From Luteimicrobium sp042670205 (GTDB lineage: Bacteria; Actinomycetota; Actinomycetes; Actinomycetales; Cellulomonadaceae), in the NCBI RefSeq assembly GCF_042670205.1, contig NZ_JBHUWD010000003.1, positions 1 through 64,000 on the forward strand: a DNA stretch of 64,000 nucleotides. Reading direction: 5' to 3'. The translations under genes were made by a program, and so were the position numbers. Positions 16,188 through 25,088 of the stretch are shown one piece after another (position 1 is the stretch's first letter; every line of letters starts with the position of its first letter). The notes under the pieces are model-generated. The model made no database searches. It was given only the letters and a program-made list of their open reading frames with translations, and had not been told where the DNA came from.

Positions 16188-17921
16188 TCAGGCGAACTGC
16201 TCGCGGAACAGGTCGGTCAGCGACGGCCCGGCGTCACCGAGGCGCCACACGTCCCACCCGTCCTCGCGCCGCGACCCGACGGCGGCCGTGGCGGCGGCGT
16301 CGGGGTTGCGGTACCGCCCGGTCCCGGGGAGCTCGATCTGCCCCTCGGGGTGGAGGACCGCCTCGAACCGCTCGCCGCGGCGCGGACGTGACCACACGAG
16401 CGGGGTGGGGGCGCCGAGGTGCTGGGCGAGCATGAACAGGTCGGGGTCCTCGTCCGCGGGGTCGCCGTGCAGCGGGAGCTGTGGCGACGGCACCGGGAGC
16501 TCGGACGACAGCGGGCCGGAGAGCGTCAGCGGCGTCGACGCCCGGTGCAGCGAGGTGTCGAGCGGGGCGGTCGTGTAGTCGGTCGGGTGGGCGGAGCGGG
16601 CGTCGGAGAGCGGCACGACGCCGGCGCCGGGCAGCGGGGCGGGAGCCGGCTCCGCGGGTGCGGGGGGCCGGTTGTCGGCGCCCGTCTGCGCGGCGGAGCC
16701 CTCGGCCGCGCGACGACGCTCGGCCCGGGACCGGCGCGACGGGAGGGGCGTCGCGTCCGTCGGCCCCGGCGCGGCGTCGGCCTCGTTCGCGGTCGACCCC
16801 ACCGGTGGTCCGGCGGGCGTCGCCTGCGCCGCCGAGGCGGCGCGGGCCGCGGACCGGGTGCGGGGAAGGTCGTCCTCGACGGGCGGGCGCGACAGCACCG
16901 GGGGTGGCGGGACGGGGGTGGCAGGCGCCGCGGCCGCCCGGTTCGCGGCCCGCATCGAGACGCGTGTCGGGCCTGCGCCGGTCGCGGTGGCCGGCTGGTC
17001 GTTCGTTGCCGCGGCCGCCCCGCCCGTCGTGGGGGGAAGCTGCTCGGTGGTCGAGAACGAGCGCCGGTTCGGCAGTCCGTACCGGTCCGACAGGGCGGAC
17101 CGCTCGGGCAGCGCCGAGACGCGCTCGGGTGCGCTGGAGCGCTGCGCCGAGGCGGGCTCCACGGGAGCCGACGCGCCCGACGACGCCGTGGCGGTCGCCG
17201 TCGTGCCCGTGACGGACGTGGGCGAGACGACCGGGCGTCGCAGCGCGGGTCGGATCATGGTCGCGTCGGCGAGGTCGTCGTCGTCCGACGCCGCCGGGGC
17301 GGGCGCGGAGGGCGCCGCCTGCGCGCGCTCGTCGGAGCTCTCGGTCGGGCGACGCGCACCGTGCAGGGGCTCGACCTCGACGAGCCGGCGCCCGTCCGGC
17401 CCGGTCACGACGCCGAGCCGCAGCACGGTGACCGCGCGGTTGGTGACCCGGAGGAAGTCGAGCGCGTCGGTCACGCCGGGGTCGACCTGGGCGCAGAGCA
17501 GCAGGAGACGCGAGCCCTCGCGCTGGCCACGCGTGCGCGCGATCGGTGCCTTGCGACGGAACTCGTCGTACGCCGCCTCGAACGCGGGGAGCCCCTCGGG
17601 GAACCGCGCGGCGACGTCGGACAGGGTCAGCCGGCCCGCGCGACCCGCGTGCGCCAGGGCGAGCGCCAGGGACGCGGCGTCGAGGCGCGCGACCATCTCG
17701 ATGACGACCGGGTGCCCGGCCGCGTCGAGCGCGAGGAGGTGCGGGGCGTCCTCGGGGCGAGCCCCCGGCGCCCGGCTGACCACGGGGAAGATCTGCTCGC
17801 CCAGCAGCCGTGACACGTGGTCGTCGACGACGGGCTCGGCGGTCCGAATGAACGACGTGTCGCCGGGAGCGAGGGGTTGCACGAGGGCGGAGCGGCGCGC
17901 GTCGACCTCGAACAACGGCAT
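16188..17921 (-). CDS. RAMA-domain protein with degenerate PDDEXK-like N-terminus
   Basis: The 577-residue product has three parts. Residues 1-195 show a restriction-endonuclease-like core: LLALD66 and then VVIE75MV, reminiscent of the NucS/DUF91 motif D-x(n)-E-x-K, but the Lys is a Val, so cleavage is doubtful. Residues about 196-480 are a low-complexity Ala/Pro/Ser/Thr linker. The last about 95 residues match the RAMA fold (WSRPRRGERFEAVL, GRYRNPDAAATAAVG, DGWDVWR), a domain associated with restriction and modification proteins and thought to read modified DNA. No methyltransferase or helicase lies nearby, so this is not a standard restriction system. No signal peptide. It probably shares a transcript with the downstream flippase-like gene. 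Confidence 0.7.
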   Translation of the reverse strand: MPLFEVDARRSALVQPLAPGDTSFIRTAEPVVDDHVSRLLGEQIFPVVSRAPGARPEDAPHLLALDAAGHPVVIEMVARLDAASLALALAHAGRAGRLTLSDVAARFPEGLPAFEAAYDEFRRKAPIARTRGQREGSRLLLLCAQVDPGVTDALDFLRVTNRAVTVLRLGVVTGPDGRRLVEVEPLHGARRPTESSDERAQAAPSAPAPAASDDDDLADATMIRPALRRPVVSPTSVTGTTATATASSGASAPVEPASAQRSSAPERVSALPERSALSDRYGLPNRRSFSTTEQLPPTTGGAAAATNDQPATATGAGPTRVSMRAANRAAAAPATPVPPPPVLSRPPVEDDLPRTRSAARAASAAQATPAGPPVGSTANEADAAPGPTDATPLPSRRSRAERRRAAEGSAAQTGADNRPPAPAEPAPAPLPGAGVVPLSDARSAHPTDYTTAPLDTSLHRASTPLTLSGPLSSELPVPSPQLPLHGDPADEDPDLFMLAQHLGAPTPLVWSRPRRGERFEAVLHPEGQIELPGTGRYRNPDAAATAAVGSRREDGWDVWRLGDAGPSLTDLFREQFA

Positions 17922-18060
17922 GAGTCAGCTCCCACGTACGGCGGACGGCCCCTGGATGATGACGGATAGCGTAGCCGCTCGCGGCCGCCGTTCGAGGGGT
18001 CGGCCGCGAACCGGCCGCGCTCCCCGGCCGCCGCCGCGGCACCGTCCGTGCGGCCGCCGG

Positions 18061-18369
18061 TCAGGCGCCGTCGGCCAGGAGCCGTTCCACGCGCTCGATC
18101 TTGCCGTCGAGCTCGCCCGTCCGGCCGGGGCGGATGTCGGCCTTGAGGACGAGCGACACGCGCGGGGCGCCCGCGCCGGCGGCCTCGGTGGCGCGGCGGA
18201 CGACGTCCATGACCTCGTCCCACTCCCCCTCGATCTCGGTGAACATCGACGACGTGCGGTTGGGCAGCCCCGACTCGCGCACGACGCTGACGGCGGCCGC
18301 GACCGCCTCGGACACGGAGCCGTCCTCTCCCGCCGTACCGGTCGGGGAGACGGAGAACGCGACGATCAT
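18061..18369 (-). CDS. Thiamine-binding UPF0045 (MTH1187-type) protein
   Basis: A 102-residue protein beginning MIVAFSVSPTG and carrying the family pattern SEAVAAAVSVVRESGLPNRTSSMFTEIEGEWDEVMDVV. This is the small ferredoxin-like fold that forms tetramers and binds thiamine or related pyrimidines in YkoF/MTH1187 relatives. Length is typical. It stands close behind the aldo/keto reductase gene (34 bp) on the same strand and may be cotranscribed. No TPP riboswitch was seen upstream. Confidence 0.85.
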   Translation of the reverse strand: MIVAFSVSPTGTAGEDGSVSEAVAAAVSVVRESGLPNRTSSMFTEIEGEWDEVMDVVRRATEAAGAGAPRVSLVLKADIRPGRTGELDGKIERVERLLADGA

Positions 18370-18402
18370 GCGGCCATCGTGTCACGTCGCGCCCCCCGAC
18401 CG

Positions 18403-19389
18403 TCAGACGGCGTCGAGACGGCCGCGGACGCCGTCGTCGAGCACGAGCTCCACCGCTCCGAGCGCCTCGTCGAGCTGCGCGACGCTGCTCGCGCCCACGA
18501 TCGGCAGCGCGGGCGCCGTGCCGCCCAGGAGCCACGCGAGCGCGACCTGGTTGGGCGTCGCGCCGAGGTCGCGGGCGACGTCGTGCAGGGTCGCGAGCCG
18601 AGCGCGCGAGGTCGGGTGGTCGTAGCCCTCCCACAGCGGCTTGTCGTCGCGCACGAACGCGCCCTGCAGCAGCGGTGAGTACGCGACGACGGCGACCTGC
18701 GCGCCGTCGTCGTCCGCGACCGAGCGCGCGTAGTCGTACAGCTCGGGCGAGGCCCAGTTGTGCCGGTCGACGTCGGGCACGGGGTAGAGGTAGCTCGACT
18801 GCTCCTGGACGAGCGCGTACGGCGGGACGCCCTGGCGGCGCGCCTCGGCCCGCGCCTCGACGACGCGCCAGAGCGCGACGTTCGAGATGCCCGTGAGCCC
18901 GACGACGCCGTCCGCCTGGAGCTTCCCGAACGCGCCGACGGTCTCGACGAGCGGGGTGTCGAGGTCGTCGACGTGCCCGTACAGGACGTCGAGGTGCTCG
19001 ACCCCGAGGGTCCGCAGGCTCTCGTGCGCGGACCGCTCGATCGTCGCGGCGGCGAGGCCCTCGAAGTTCGTGGGCGGGGTGTTGGCGAGCGGGAGCGCGG
19101 GGTCCTTCTTGCCCGCGCCGACCTTGGTGGCGAGCCGGACCTGGTCGCGGACGCCGCGGCTCGCGAGCCAGCGCCCGATCAGCTCCTCGCTGGCGCGGTC
19201 GCTGTGCCCGGGGCTCCAGGCGCCGTAGTTGTTGGCGGTGTCGAGGAAGGTCCCGCCCGCCTCGACGTAGCGGTCGAGGATCGCGAACGACGTCTCCTCG
19301 TCGGTCGTGACGCCGAGGTTCATCGTGCCGAGCACGAGGGTCGAGACGTCGAAGGTCGTGGTGCCGTCGGTGAGGGTGCGGTAGCGCAT
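18403..19389 (-). CDS. Aldo/keto reductase
   Basis: A 328-residue NADPH-dependent oxidoreductase with a TIM-barrel pattern. LDTANNYGAW carries the catalytic Asp and Tyr, ATKVG the Lys and LYGHVDD the His position; GASSVAQLDEAL near the end is the cofactor-binding loop. The substrate is unknown. I chose the ATG giving MRYRTL; a GTG three codons upstream is possible. It is divergently transcribed from the MocR-type regulator with only 47 bp between starts, so the regulator probably controls it. Confidence 0.9.
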   Translation of the reverse strand: MRYRTLTDGTTTFDVSTLVLGTMNLGVTTDEETSFAILDRYVEAGGTFLDTANNYGAWSPGHSDRASEELIGRWLASRGVRDQVRLATKVGAGKKDPALPLANTPPTNFEGLAAATIERSAHESLRTLGVEHLDVLYGHVDDLDTPLVETVGAFGKLQADGVVGLTGISNVALWRVVEARAEARRQGVPPYALVQEQSSYLYPVPDVDRHNWASPELYDYARSVADDDGAQVAVVAYSPLLQGAFVRDDKPLWEGYDHPTSRARLATLHDVARDLGATPNQVALAWLLGGTAPALPIVGASSVAQLDEALGAVELVLDDGVRGRLDAV

Positions 19390-19412
19390 GTCCCCCACGC
19401 TAAGCGCCCATC

Positions 19413-19430
19413 GGACCGGGTGTACGGTCC
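19413..19430. promoter_or_regulatory. Inverted repeat in the AKR-MocR divergent promoter
   Basis: GGACCG-GGTGTA-CGGTCC is a perfect 6-bp inverted repeat inside the 47-bp divergent promoter. The right arm overlaps a TACGGT -10-like hexamer (19423-19428) 8 nt before the MocR ATG. A regulator bound here would block its own promoter and affect the reductase promoter, which is the usual MocR arrangement. Confidence 0.55.
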
Positions 19431-19436
19431 ATTCGT

Positions 19437-21041
19437 ATGGCAGGTTCCCAGACCAATCCTCCTTCGTCCGGCGGCCCCCGCCCGACGACGTCGCTCGCCT
19501 GGGAGACGCTGCTCGACCTCTCCCCGGCTCGCCCGGGCCCTGGTGGGACGGCCACCGTGGCGAAACCGGGGCCGTCGTCCGACGCCCCGCCGCAGGCTCC
19601 CCTGCACCGGCGGCTGGCCGAGGCGCTCCGGGGCACGGTCCGCGACGGACGCGTGCCGGCCGGCGCCGCGCTACCCCCGAGCCGCGAGCTCGCGGCGACG
19701 CTCGGCGTCTCCCGGTGGACGGTCACCGAGGCGTACGGCGAGCTCGTCGCCGAGGGCGTGCTCGAGGCACGGACGGGCTCGGGAACGCGCGTCGCGGGGG
19801 CGCTCGCGCCCGCTCGGGAGGCGGGCACCACCGCCTCGGGCGCCCGGACTGCCGGCCGCTCCGGAACCCGGGCGCTGACCGGCTGGCCCGCTCCCCCGCG
19901 CCGCCGGTTCGACCTCGCCGCCGGCGTGCCGGACCTGCGGCACGTGCCGCGTACCGCGTGGGTCCGCGCGGTGCGCGAGTCGCTCGCCGACGCGCCCGAC
20001 GTGGCGCTGGGAGCCGCCGACCCGGCGGGCGTCCCGGAGCTGCGTCGCCTGCTCGCGGGCCACCTCGACCGGGCGCGCCTCGTGCGCGGCGACGCCGACG
20101 ACCTCGTCGTCACGCACGGCGCGGCCGACGGCCTCGCCCGGCTGGCCGGTGCGCTGCGCGCCGCGGGACACGTCGCGGTCGCGGTCGAGGACCCGGGCTG
20201 GGTCCGCCTGCACGACGTCCTCCGGGCCGCCGGTCTCGAGCCCGTACCCGTGGCCGTCGACGAGGACGGCCTGGACGTGGACCGCCTCGCGTCGCTCCGG
20301 GCCGAGGGCGCGCCGGTGCGCGCGGTGCTCCTCACGCCCGCGCACCAGTTCCCGACAGGCGTCGCGCTCTCCCCCGCCCGCCGTGAGCGGGTCGTCGCGT
20401 GGGCCCGCGACGTGGACGGGCTCGTCGTGGAGGACGACTACGACGCCGAGTTCCGCTACGACCGGCGCGCCGTCGGGGCGCTCCAGGGGCTCGACCCGGA
20501 TCGCGTCGCGCTCCTCGGCTCGCTCAGCAAGACGGTCTCGCCCGCACTGGGGATGGGCTGGCTCGTCGTGCCGCCCGCGTGGCGAGACCGCCTCGCACCG
20601 GTGACGTCCGCGCCGTCGACCGTGGACCAGCTCGCGTTGGCCCGCCTGCTCGCCTCGGGGGCGTACGAGCGGCACCTGCGCGCCGCGCGCGGCCGGTACC
20701 GGCGACGCCGGGCGGCCCTGCTCGACGCGCTCGCGACCCACCTGCCGGAGCTCCCCGTCTCCGGGCTCGCGGCCGGGATGCACGTGCTGCTCGGGCTCCC
20801 GGCCGGGGTCCGCGCCGACGACGTCGCAGCGGCAGCCGCCGAGCGCGACGTGACCGTCGCACCGGTGTCCCGGTACCGCGCGGCCGGAGTGACGTCGTCG
20901 GGCAACCGGGCGCCGCGTTGCCCGGAAGACCACGTCGGGCAGCTCGAGCCGGAGGCGCTCGTCGTCGGCTACGGGAACCTGGCGGACGCCCGGGTCGACG
21001 AGGCGGTCGTGCGCCTCGCCGCCGTCGTGTGCCGGGGCTGA
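19437..21041 (+). CDS. MocR/PdxR-type regulator (GntR HTH - aminotransferase fusion)
   Basis: A 534-residue protein. After a Pro-rich N-terminal tail, a GntR winged helix occupies about 55-125 (LHRRLAEALRGTV, PPSRELAATLGVSRWTV). A fold-type I aminotransferase-like domain fills about 160-530, with DDYDAEFRYD and the PLP-lysine motif GSLSKTVSPALGMGW. Such proteins sense PLP or amino compounds and regulate vitamin B6, GABA, taurine or drug-related genes. Here the likely target is the divergent aldo/keto reductase. The transcript is probably leaderless: a TACGGT hexamer lies 8 nt before the ATG. Confidence 0.9.
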   Translation: MAGSQTNPPSSGGPRPTTSLAWETLLDLSPARPGPGGTATVAKPGPSSDAPPQAPLHRRLAEALRGTVRDGRVPAGAALPPSRELAATLGVSRWTVTEAYGELVAEGVLEARTGSGTRVAGALAPAREAGTTASGARTAGRSGTRALTGWPAPPRRRFDLAAGVPDLRHVPRTAWVRAVRESLADAPDVALGAADPAGVPELRRLLAGHLDRARLVRGDADDLVVTHGAADGLARLAGALRAAGHVAVAVEDPGWVRLHDVLRAAGLEPVPVAVDEDGLDVDRLASLRAEGAPVRAVLLTPAHQFPTGVALSPARRERVVAWARDVDGLVVEDDYDAEFRYDRRAVGALQGLDPDRVALLGSLSKTVSPALGMGWLVVPPAWRDRLAPVTSAPSTVDQLALARLLASGAYERHLRAARGRYRRRRAALLDALATHLPELPVSGLAAGMHVLLGLPAGVRADDVAAAAAERDVTVAPVSRYRAAGVTSSGNRAPRCPEDHVGQLEPEALVVGYGNLADARVDEAVVRLAAVVCRG

Positions 21042-21089
21042 CGGCCCGACGCCGGCGCCGGGCATGCGATGGCGCACCCCCGCCGCACG

Positions 21090-21147
21090 CCGACCATGCG
21101 CGCATCCACCTGATCAGCCGGTTCTCGGTGCGCAGCCCCATGGTCGG
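21090..21147. terminator. Possible bidirectional hairpin between convergent genes
   Basis: CCGACCATG (21090-21098) and CATGGTCGG (21139-21147) are exact complements with a 40-nt loop, located in the 195-bp gap between two convergent genes. The large loop and lack of T tracts make the terminator call weak. Confidence 0.3.
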
Positions 21148-21236
21148 CAAGGAACGGGTGCGCTACCCCATGCTCGACGAGGCGACCGGGGTGCAACGTC
21201 ATGCTCGACGCGGCGGCGTGGTGGCGCACCCCGAGG

Positions 21237-24200
21237 TCAGAGGCGTTCGGCCAGGAGCTGCGCGAGCGCCTTGCCCTGCACGTCGGCGAGGTCGGACGCC
21301 TGCGTGCGGCACGAGAACCCGTCGGCCAGGTAGACGCGCTCGCCGTCGTCGGACCCGCGGGACGGCAGGTCGCGCAGCGCGGGCAGCAGCGCGCGCTCGG
21401 CCACGGCGACCGACGTCTCGTAGTGGCCCTTCTCCATGCCCCAGTTGCCGGCGAGCCCGCAGCACCCGGCGAGCACCTGGATGTCGGCGCCGCCCTCGCG
21501 CAGCAGGCGCTCGTCGGCCTGGAAGCCCATGACCGAGTGCTGGTGGCAGTGCGGCTGCACGACGGCGGTCACGTCGGACAGGTCGGGGACCTTCCAGCCG
21601 GACGCGGCGTCGGGGGCGGTCGCCGGGTCGGTGAGCAACTCGGCGAGCGTGCGCGTCGCGGCCGCCACCGCCTGGGCGCGCGGGTCGTCGGGGAACAGGT
21701 CGAGCAGGTCGGAGCGCAGCACGGCCGTGCACGACGGCTCGAGCCCGACGATCGGCAGCCCGTTGACCGCGAACGGCCCGAGCACCTGGAGGAGGTTCTC
21801 CAGGCGCTTGCGCGCGCCGTCGAGCTGGCCGGTGGTGATCCAGGTGAGGCCGCAGCACGCGTCCTGCCCCGGCACGACGACGTCGTAGCCCGCCGCGTCG
21901 AGGACCTGGAGCGCGGCGCGCGGCACGTCGGGCGCGAGGCCGTCGCTGAACGAGTCGGCCCACAGGACGACGCGCGGCCGCTCGGGCGCGTCGGTTCGCG
22001 CGCCGCCCGACCGCGCGTCGGGCACGCGGCGCTCGGACGCGACCTCGACGGGGACGCCGTCGGACGCACCGCCCCGGCGGTACCAGGTGCGGAACGGGAT
22101 CTCCGCGAACGGGAGCATCTGGCGGCGGGGGTCCATGCCGCCGGACCACAGCACCGCCTTGGCGATCGCCCGGTTCGACAGGACCTTGTTGACGAGCCGC
22201 GGCGCCATGCTGACGACGCGCAGCCAGCGCGGCAGCCAGCCGAGCACGTAGTGCGTGACGGGGCGGACCCGGTTCTTGTACGCGCGGTGCAGCACCTCGG
22301 ACTTGTACTGGGCCATGTCGACGCCGGCCGGGCAGTCGGACGAGCACGCCTTGCACGACAGGCACAGGTCGAGCGCGTCGTGCACCTCGGGGGCCCGCCA
22401 GCCGCCGGTCACGAGCGAGCCGTTGATCATCTCCTGCAGGACGCGGGCGCGGCCGCGCGTGACGTCCTTCTCGTCCTTCGTCGCGAGGTACGACGGGCAC
22501 ATGAACCCGCCCGACGCCGACGTGTCGGCCCGGCACTTGCCGACGCCGACGCAGCGGTGGACGGCCTGCGTGAAGTCACCGTGGTCGTGCGGGAAGGCGA
22601 AGCCGATGGGCTCGCGGTACGCCTTGGGCTTGGCGAGGACGGGCGCGGCCTGGGGGCGGCGGAGGTCGACGTCGAGCGGGTTGGGGCGCACGAGCACGCC
22701 GGGGTTGAGCAGGTCGCGCGGGTCGAAGAGGTCCTTGACGCCCTCGAACGCCGCGATCGCGCTCGGCGAGTACATGACGGGGAGCAGCTCGGAGCGGGCG
22801 CGCCCGTCGCCGTGCTCGCCCGACAGCGAGCCGCCGTACTTCGCGACGAGCATCGCGGCGTCGGTCATGAAGGTGCGGAGCACCGAGCCCGAGGTCTCGA
22901 GCGGGATGTCGAGGCGCAGGTGGACGCAGCCGTCGCCGAAGTGCCCGTAGGGCAGGCCGTCGACGCCGTACTGCGTCATGAGGGCCTCGAGGTCGCGCAG
23001 GTAGGCACCGAGCTGTGCGGGCGGGACGGCGGAGTCCTCCCAGCCGGGCCACGCCTGCTCGCCCGCGGGGGTGCGGCCGGCGAGCCCGGCGCCGTCGGCG
23101 CGGATCTGCCACATCGCGCTCGCCTCGGGACCGGCGGGGAGGATGCGGGTCGCGCTGGTGCCGGACGCCGCGACGATCTCGCGAGCCCGGGCCATCGCCA
23201 GGTCGGCGGTCTCGCCGCCGACCTCGACCATGAGCCAGCCGCCGCCCGGCGGGAGCGCGGGCACGGTGTCGGCCCCCTTCGCCCGGCGGACGACGTCGAC
23301 GAGCCGCGCGTCGAGGCCCTCGATCGCGAGCGGGTGGTGCTCGAGGAGCGCGGGGACGGCGTCCGCGGCCTCGGCCATGTCGGGGTACCCGAGCACGACG
23401 AGCGTGGGCGCTCCCGCCACGGGCACGAGGTTCACGGTCGCCCCGAGGACGGTGACGAGCGTCCCCTCGGTGCCGACCAGCATCTTGGCGAGGTCCGAGC
23501 CGCGCTCGGGGAGCAGGTGCTCGAGCGAGTACCCGGAGACCTGGCGCCCGAACCGGCCGAGCTCGGTGCGGATGAGCGCCATGTCGGCGCGGACGAGGTC
23601 CGCGAGGCCGGGGACCGCGGCGAACGAGGCGTCGCCCGCGCCCGCCGTGAACCGGCGGCCGCGCCCGTCGACGACGTCGAGCTCGACGACGTTGTCCGCC
23701 GTCCGCCCGTACGCGACGGCGTGCGGGCCGCACGCGTTGTTGCCGATCATCCCGCCGAGGGTCGCGCGGTTCTGGGTCGACGGGTCGGGGCCGAAGCGCA
23801 GCCCGTGGGGCGCGGCGGCCTTCTGCAGCGTCGACATGACGACGCCGGGCTCGACCCGGGCCGTCCGGGCCTCGGGGTCGACGTCGAGGACCGCGTTCAC
23901 GTGGCGGCTGAAGTCGACGACGATCCCAGGGCCGACCGAGTTCCCCGCGCAGCTCGTGCCCGCGCCGCGCGACGTCACGGGAACGGCGTGCTCGCGCGCG
24001 ACCTCGAGGACGGCCTGGGCCTCGTCGACCGACCGCGGGAACACCACGACGTCGGGCACCACGCGGTAGTTGGACGCGTCCGTCGAGTACTCGGCGCGGC
24101 GCAGCGACGACGTGTCGACCACCAGCTCGCCGGGGCCGCGCCGGTGCTTGGCCTCGTGCGGGACGCCGAGCGACCGGCGGAGCGCCGTGGCCAGCTCGTC

Positions 24201-24284
24201 GCGGGCACGTTCGGAGGACAGGGACCGCGTGGCGCTCGAGCTCGGGTCGGTCGGGGTCGGGCGCTGAGGCAGGTCGACGGTCAC
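21237..24284 (-). CDS. FAD-linked oxidase / 4Fe-4S fusion, D-lactate dehydrogenase-like
   Basis: A 1015-residue fused oxidoreductase. Residues about 70-300 form a PCMH-type FAD domain (TSRGAGTSCAGNSVGPG, GGMIGNNACGPHAVAYGRTADN), about 310-560 the FAD-oxidase C-terminal domain, about 600-700 a pair of 4Fe-4S motifs (CLSCKACSSDCP plus CVGVGKCRADTS), and the C-terminal part two CCG-type domains (DACCGL and GCCGLAGNWG) as in heterodisulfide reductase and GlcF subunits. This combination equals GlcD plus GlcF in one chain and is annotated as a D-lactate or glycolate dehydrogenase feeding electrons to the respiratory chain. The start is GTG, with a CAGAAT hexamer 6 nt upstream suggesting a leaderless mRNA. 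Confidence 0.87.
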   Translation of the reverse strand: MTVDLPQRPTPTDPSSSATRSLSSERARDELATALRRSLGVPHEAKHRRGPGELVVDTSSLRRAEYSTDASNYRVVPDVVVFPRSVDEAQAVLEVAREHAVPVTSRGAGTSCAGNSVGPGIVVDFSRHVNAVLDVDPEARTARVEPGVVMSTLQKAAAPHGLRFGPDPSTQNRATLGGMIGNNACGPHAVAYGRTADNVVELDVVDGRGRRFTAGAGDASFAAVPGLADLVRADMALIRTELGRFGRQVSGYSLEHLLPERGSDLAKMLVGTEGTLVTVLGATVNLVPVAGAPTLVVLGYPDMAEAADAVPALLEHHPLAIEGLDARLVDVVRRAKGADTVPALPPGGGWLMVEVGGETADLAMARAREIVAASGTSATRILPAGPEASAMWQIRADGAGLAGRTPAGEQAWPGWEDSAVPPAQLGAYLRDLEALMTQYGVDGLPYGHFGDGCVHLRLDIPLETSGSVLRTFMTDAAMLVAKYGGSLSGEHGDGRARSELLPVMYSPSAIAAFEGVKDLFDPRDLLNPGVLVRPNPLDVDLRRPQAAPVLAKPKAYREPIGFAFPHDHGDFTQAVHRCVGVGKCRADTSASGGFMCPSYLATKDEKDVTRGRARVLQEMINGSLVTGGWRAPEVHDALDLCLSCKACSSDCPAGVDMAQYKSEVLHRAYKNRVRPVTHYVLGWLPRWLRVVSMAPRLVNKVLSNRAIAKAVLWSGGMDPRRQMLPFAEIPFRTWYRRGGASDGVPVEVASERRVPDARSGGARTDAPERPRVVLWADSFSDGLAPDVPRAALQVLDAAGYDVVVPGQDACCGLTWITTGQLDGARKRLENLLQVLGPFAVNGLPIVGLEPSCTAVLRSDLLDLFPDDPRAQAVAAATRTLAELLTDPATAPDAASGWKVPDLSDVTAVVQPHCHQHSVMGFQADERLLREGGADIQVLAGCCGLAGNWGMEKGHYETSVAVAERALLPALRDLPSRGSDDGERVYLADGFSCRTQASDLADVQGKALAQLLAERL

Positions 24285-24359
24285 GGCACGATTCTGACAC
24301 CCGCGCCGCGTGCGCTTCTCGGGCGCTCAGGATCCGGCCGGGGCCCCAGCGCCCCGCGG

Positions 24360-24992
24360 TCAGCGCGCTGCGGCCGTGCGCACCCAGCGGGTCATGGTCT
24401 CGAGCGCCCCGCCCCGGGCGGTCGTCGTCACGGTGTCCGCCGCGACGAACCCCGCCCGCCGCGCGACCGCCTCGCTCGCCTCGTTGCCCTCGAGCGTGTA
24501 GAGCCGGACCTCGTCGTGCCCGCCCGCGAGCGCCCAGTCCGCGAGCGCCACGACGGCGCGGGTCGCGAGGCCCCGTCCGCGTCCCGCGGGCAGGAGCGCG
24601 TAGAAGACCTCGGGCACGCCCTCGGGGATGGTCGTGCCGACCGAGCCGAGCGCCTCCTCGTCCGCCCCGACGACGACGTACCGGTACGCGAGCCCGTCCC
24701 GCGCCCGGTCGAGCGAGCGCGCGACGCGGAGGCGGGCGGCGTCGTCGGGCAGGCCGGGCGGGTAGTACGTCCAGCGCGGCACGTCGGGCGTGCGCGAGAG
24801 CGCGACCTCGAGCCGCCAGTCGTCGGGGGTGAGCACCCGCAGACGGGCGGGCGGGTCGCCGGGCAGCAGGATCGACGACGGCGGTGCGGCGGCGAAGCGC
24901 GGCGTGTCTCCCGCGGGGGTCCGGCGAGGCTCGGTGGCTGCCGCCACGGGGTCGCGCCGCGGGGCGTCGGGGGTGCGGGCGTCGTCGGGCAC
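24360..24992 (-). CDS. GNAT-family N-acetyltransferase (RimJ/RimL type)
   Basis: A 210-residue protein. About 45 disordered Ala/Pro-rich residues precede the acetyltransferase fold. Motif A reads LPAGRGRGLATRAVVALADWAL (acetyl-CoA pyrophosphate loop), followed by LYTLEGNEASEAVARRAGFV, the hallmark of the RimJ/RimL branch. It probably acetylates a protein N-terminus or small amine. The gene is divergent from the RclA-like gene with about 96 bp between starts. Confidence 0.85.
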   Translation of the reverse strand: MPDDARTPDAPRRDPVAAATEPRRTPAGDTPRFAAAPPSSILLPGDPPARLRVLTPDDWRLEVALSRTPDVPRWTYYPPGLPDDAARLRVARSLDRARDGLAYRYVVVGADEEALGSVGTTIPEGVPEVFYALLPAGRGRGLATRAVVALADWALAGGHDEVRLYTLEGNEASEAVARRAGFVAADTVTTTARGGALETMTRWVRTAAAR

Positions 24993-25088
24993 GAGGCCAG
25001 GGTACGGACCCCGGACTCGAGCGGCAGGCCGGGCCGCGGGTGCCTAGTCTCAGGTGGCGCACGCGTCCGCCTACCCGGGAGAGCACAC

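Noticed and set aside
18370..18402. TPP riboswitch upstream of the thiamine-binding protein
   Set aside because: Only 33 bp separate it from the next gene, and none of the conserved TPP-aptamer segments are present.
21201..25088. Very long plus-strand frame joined upstream of the RclA-like gene
   Set aside because: Antisense to the FAD/Fe-S oxidoreductase and GNAT genes; the true start is the ATG at 25089 with a ribosome site.
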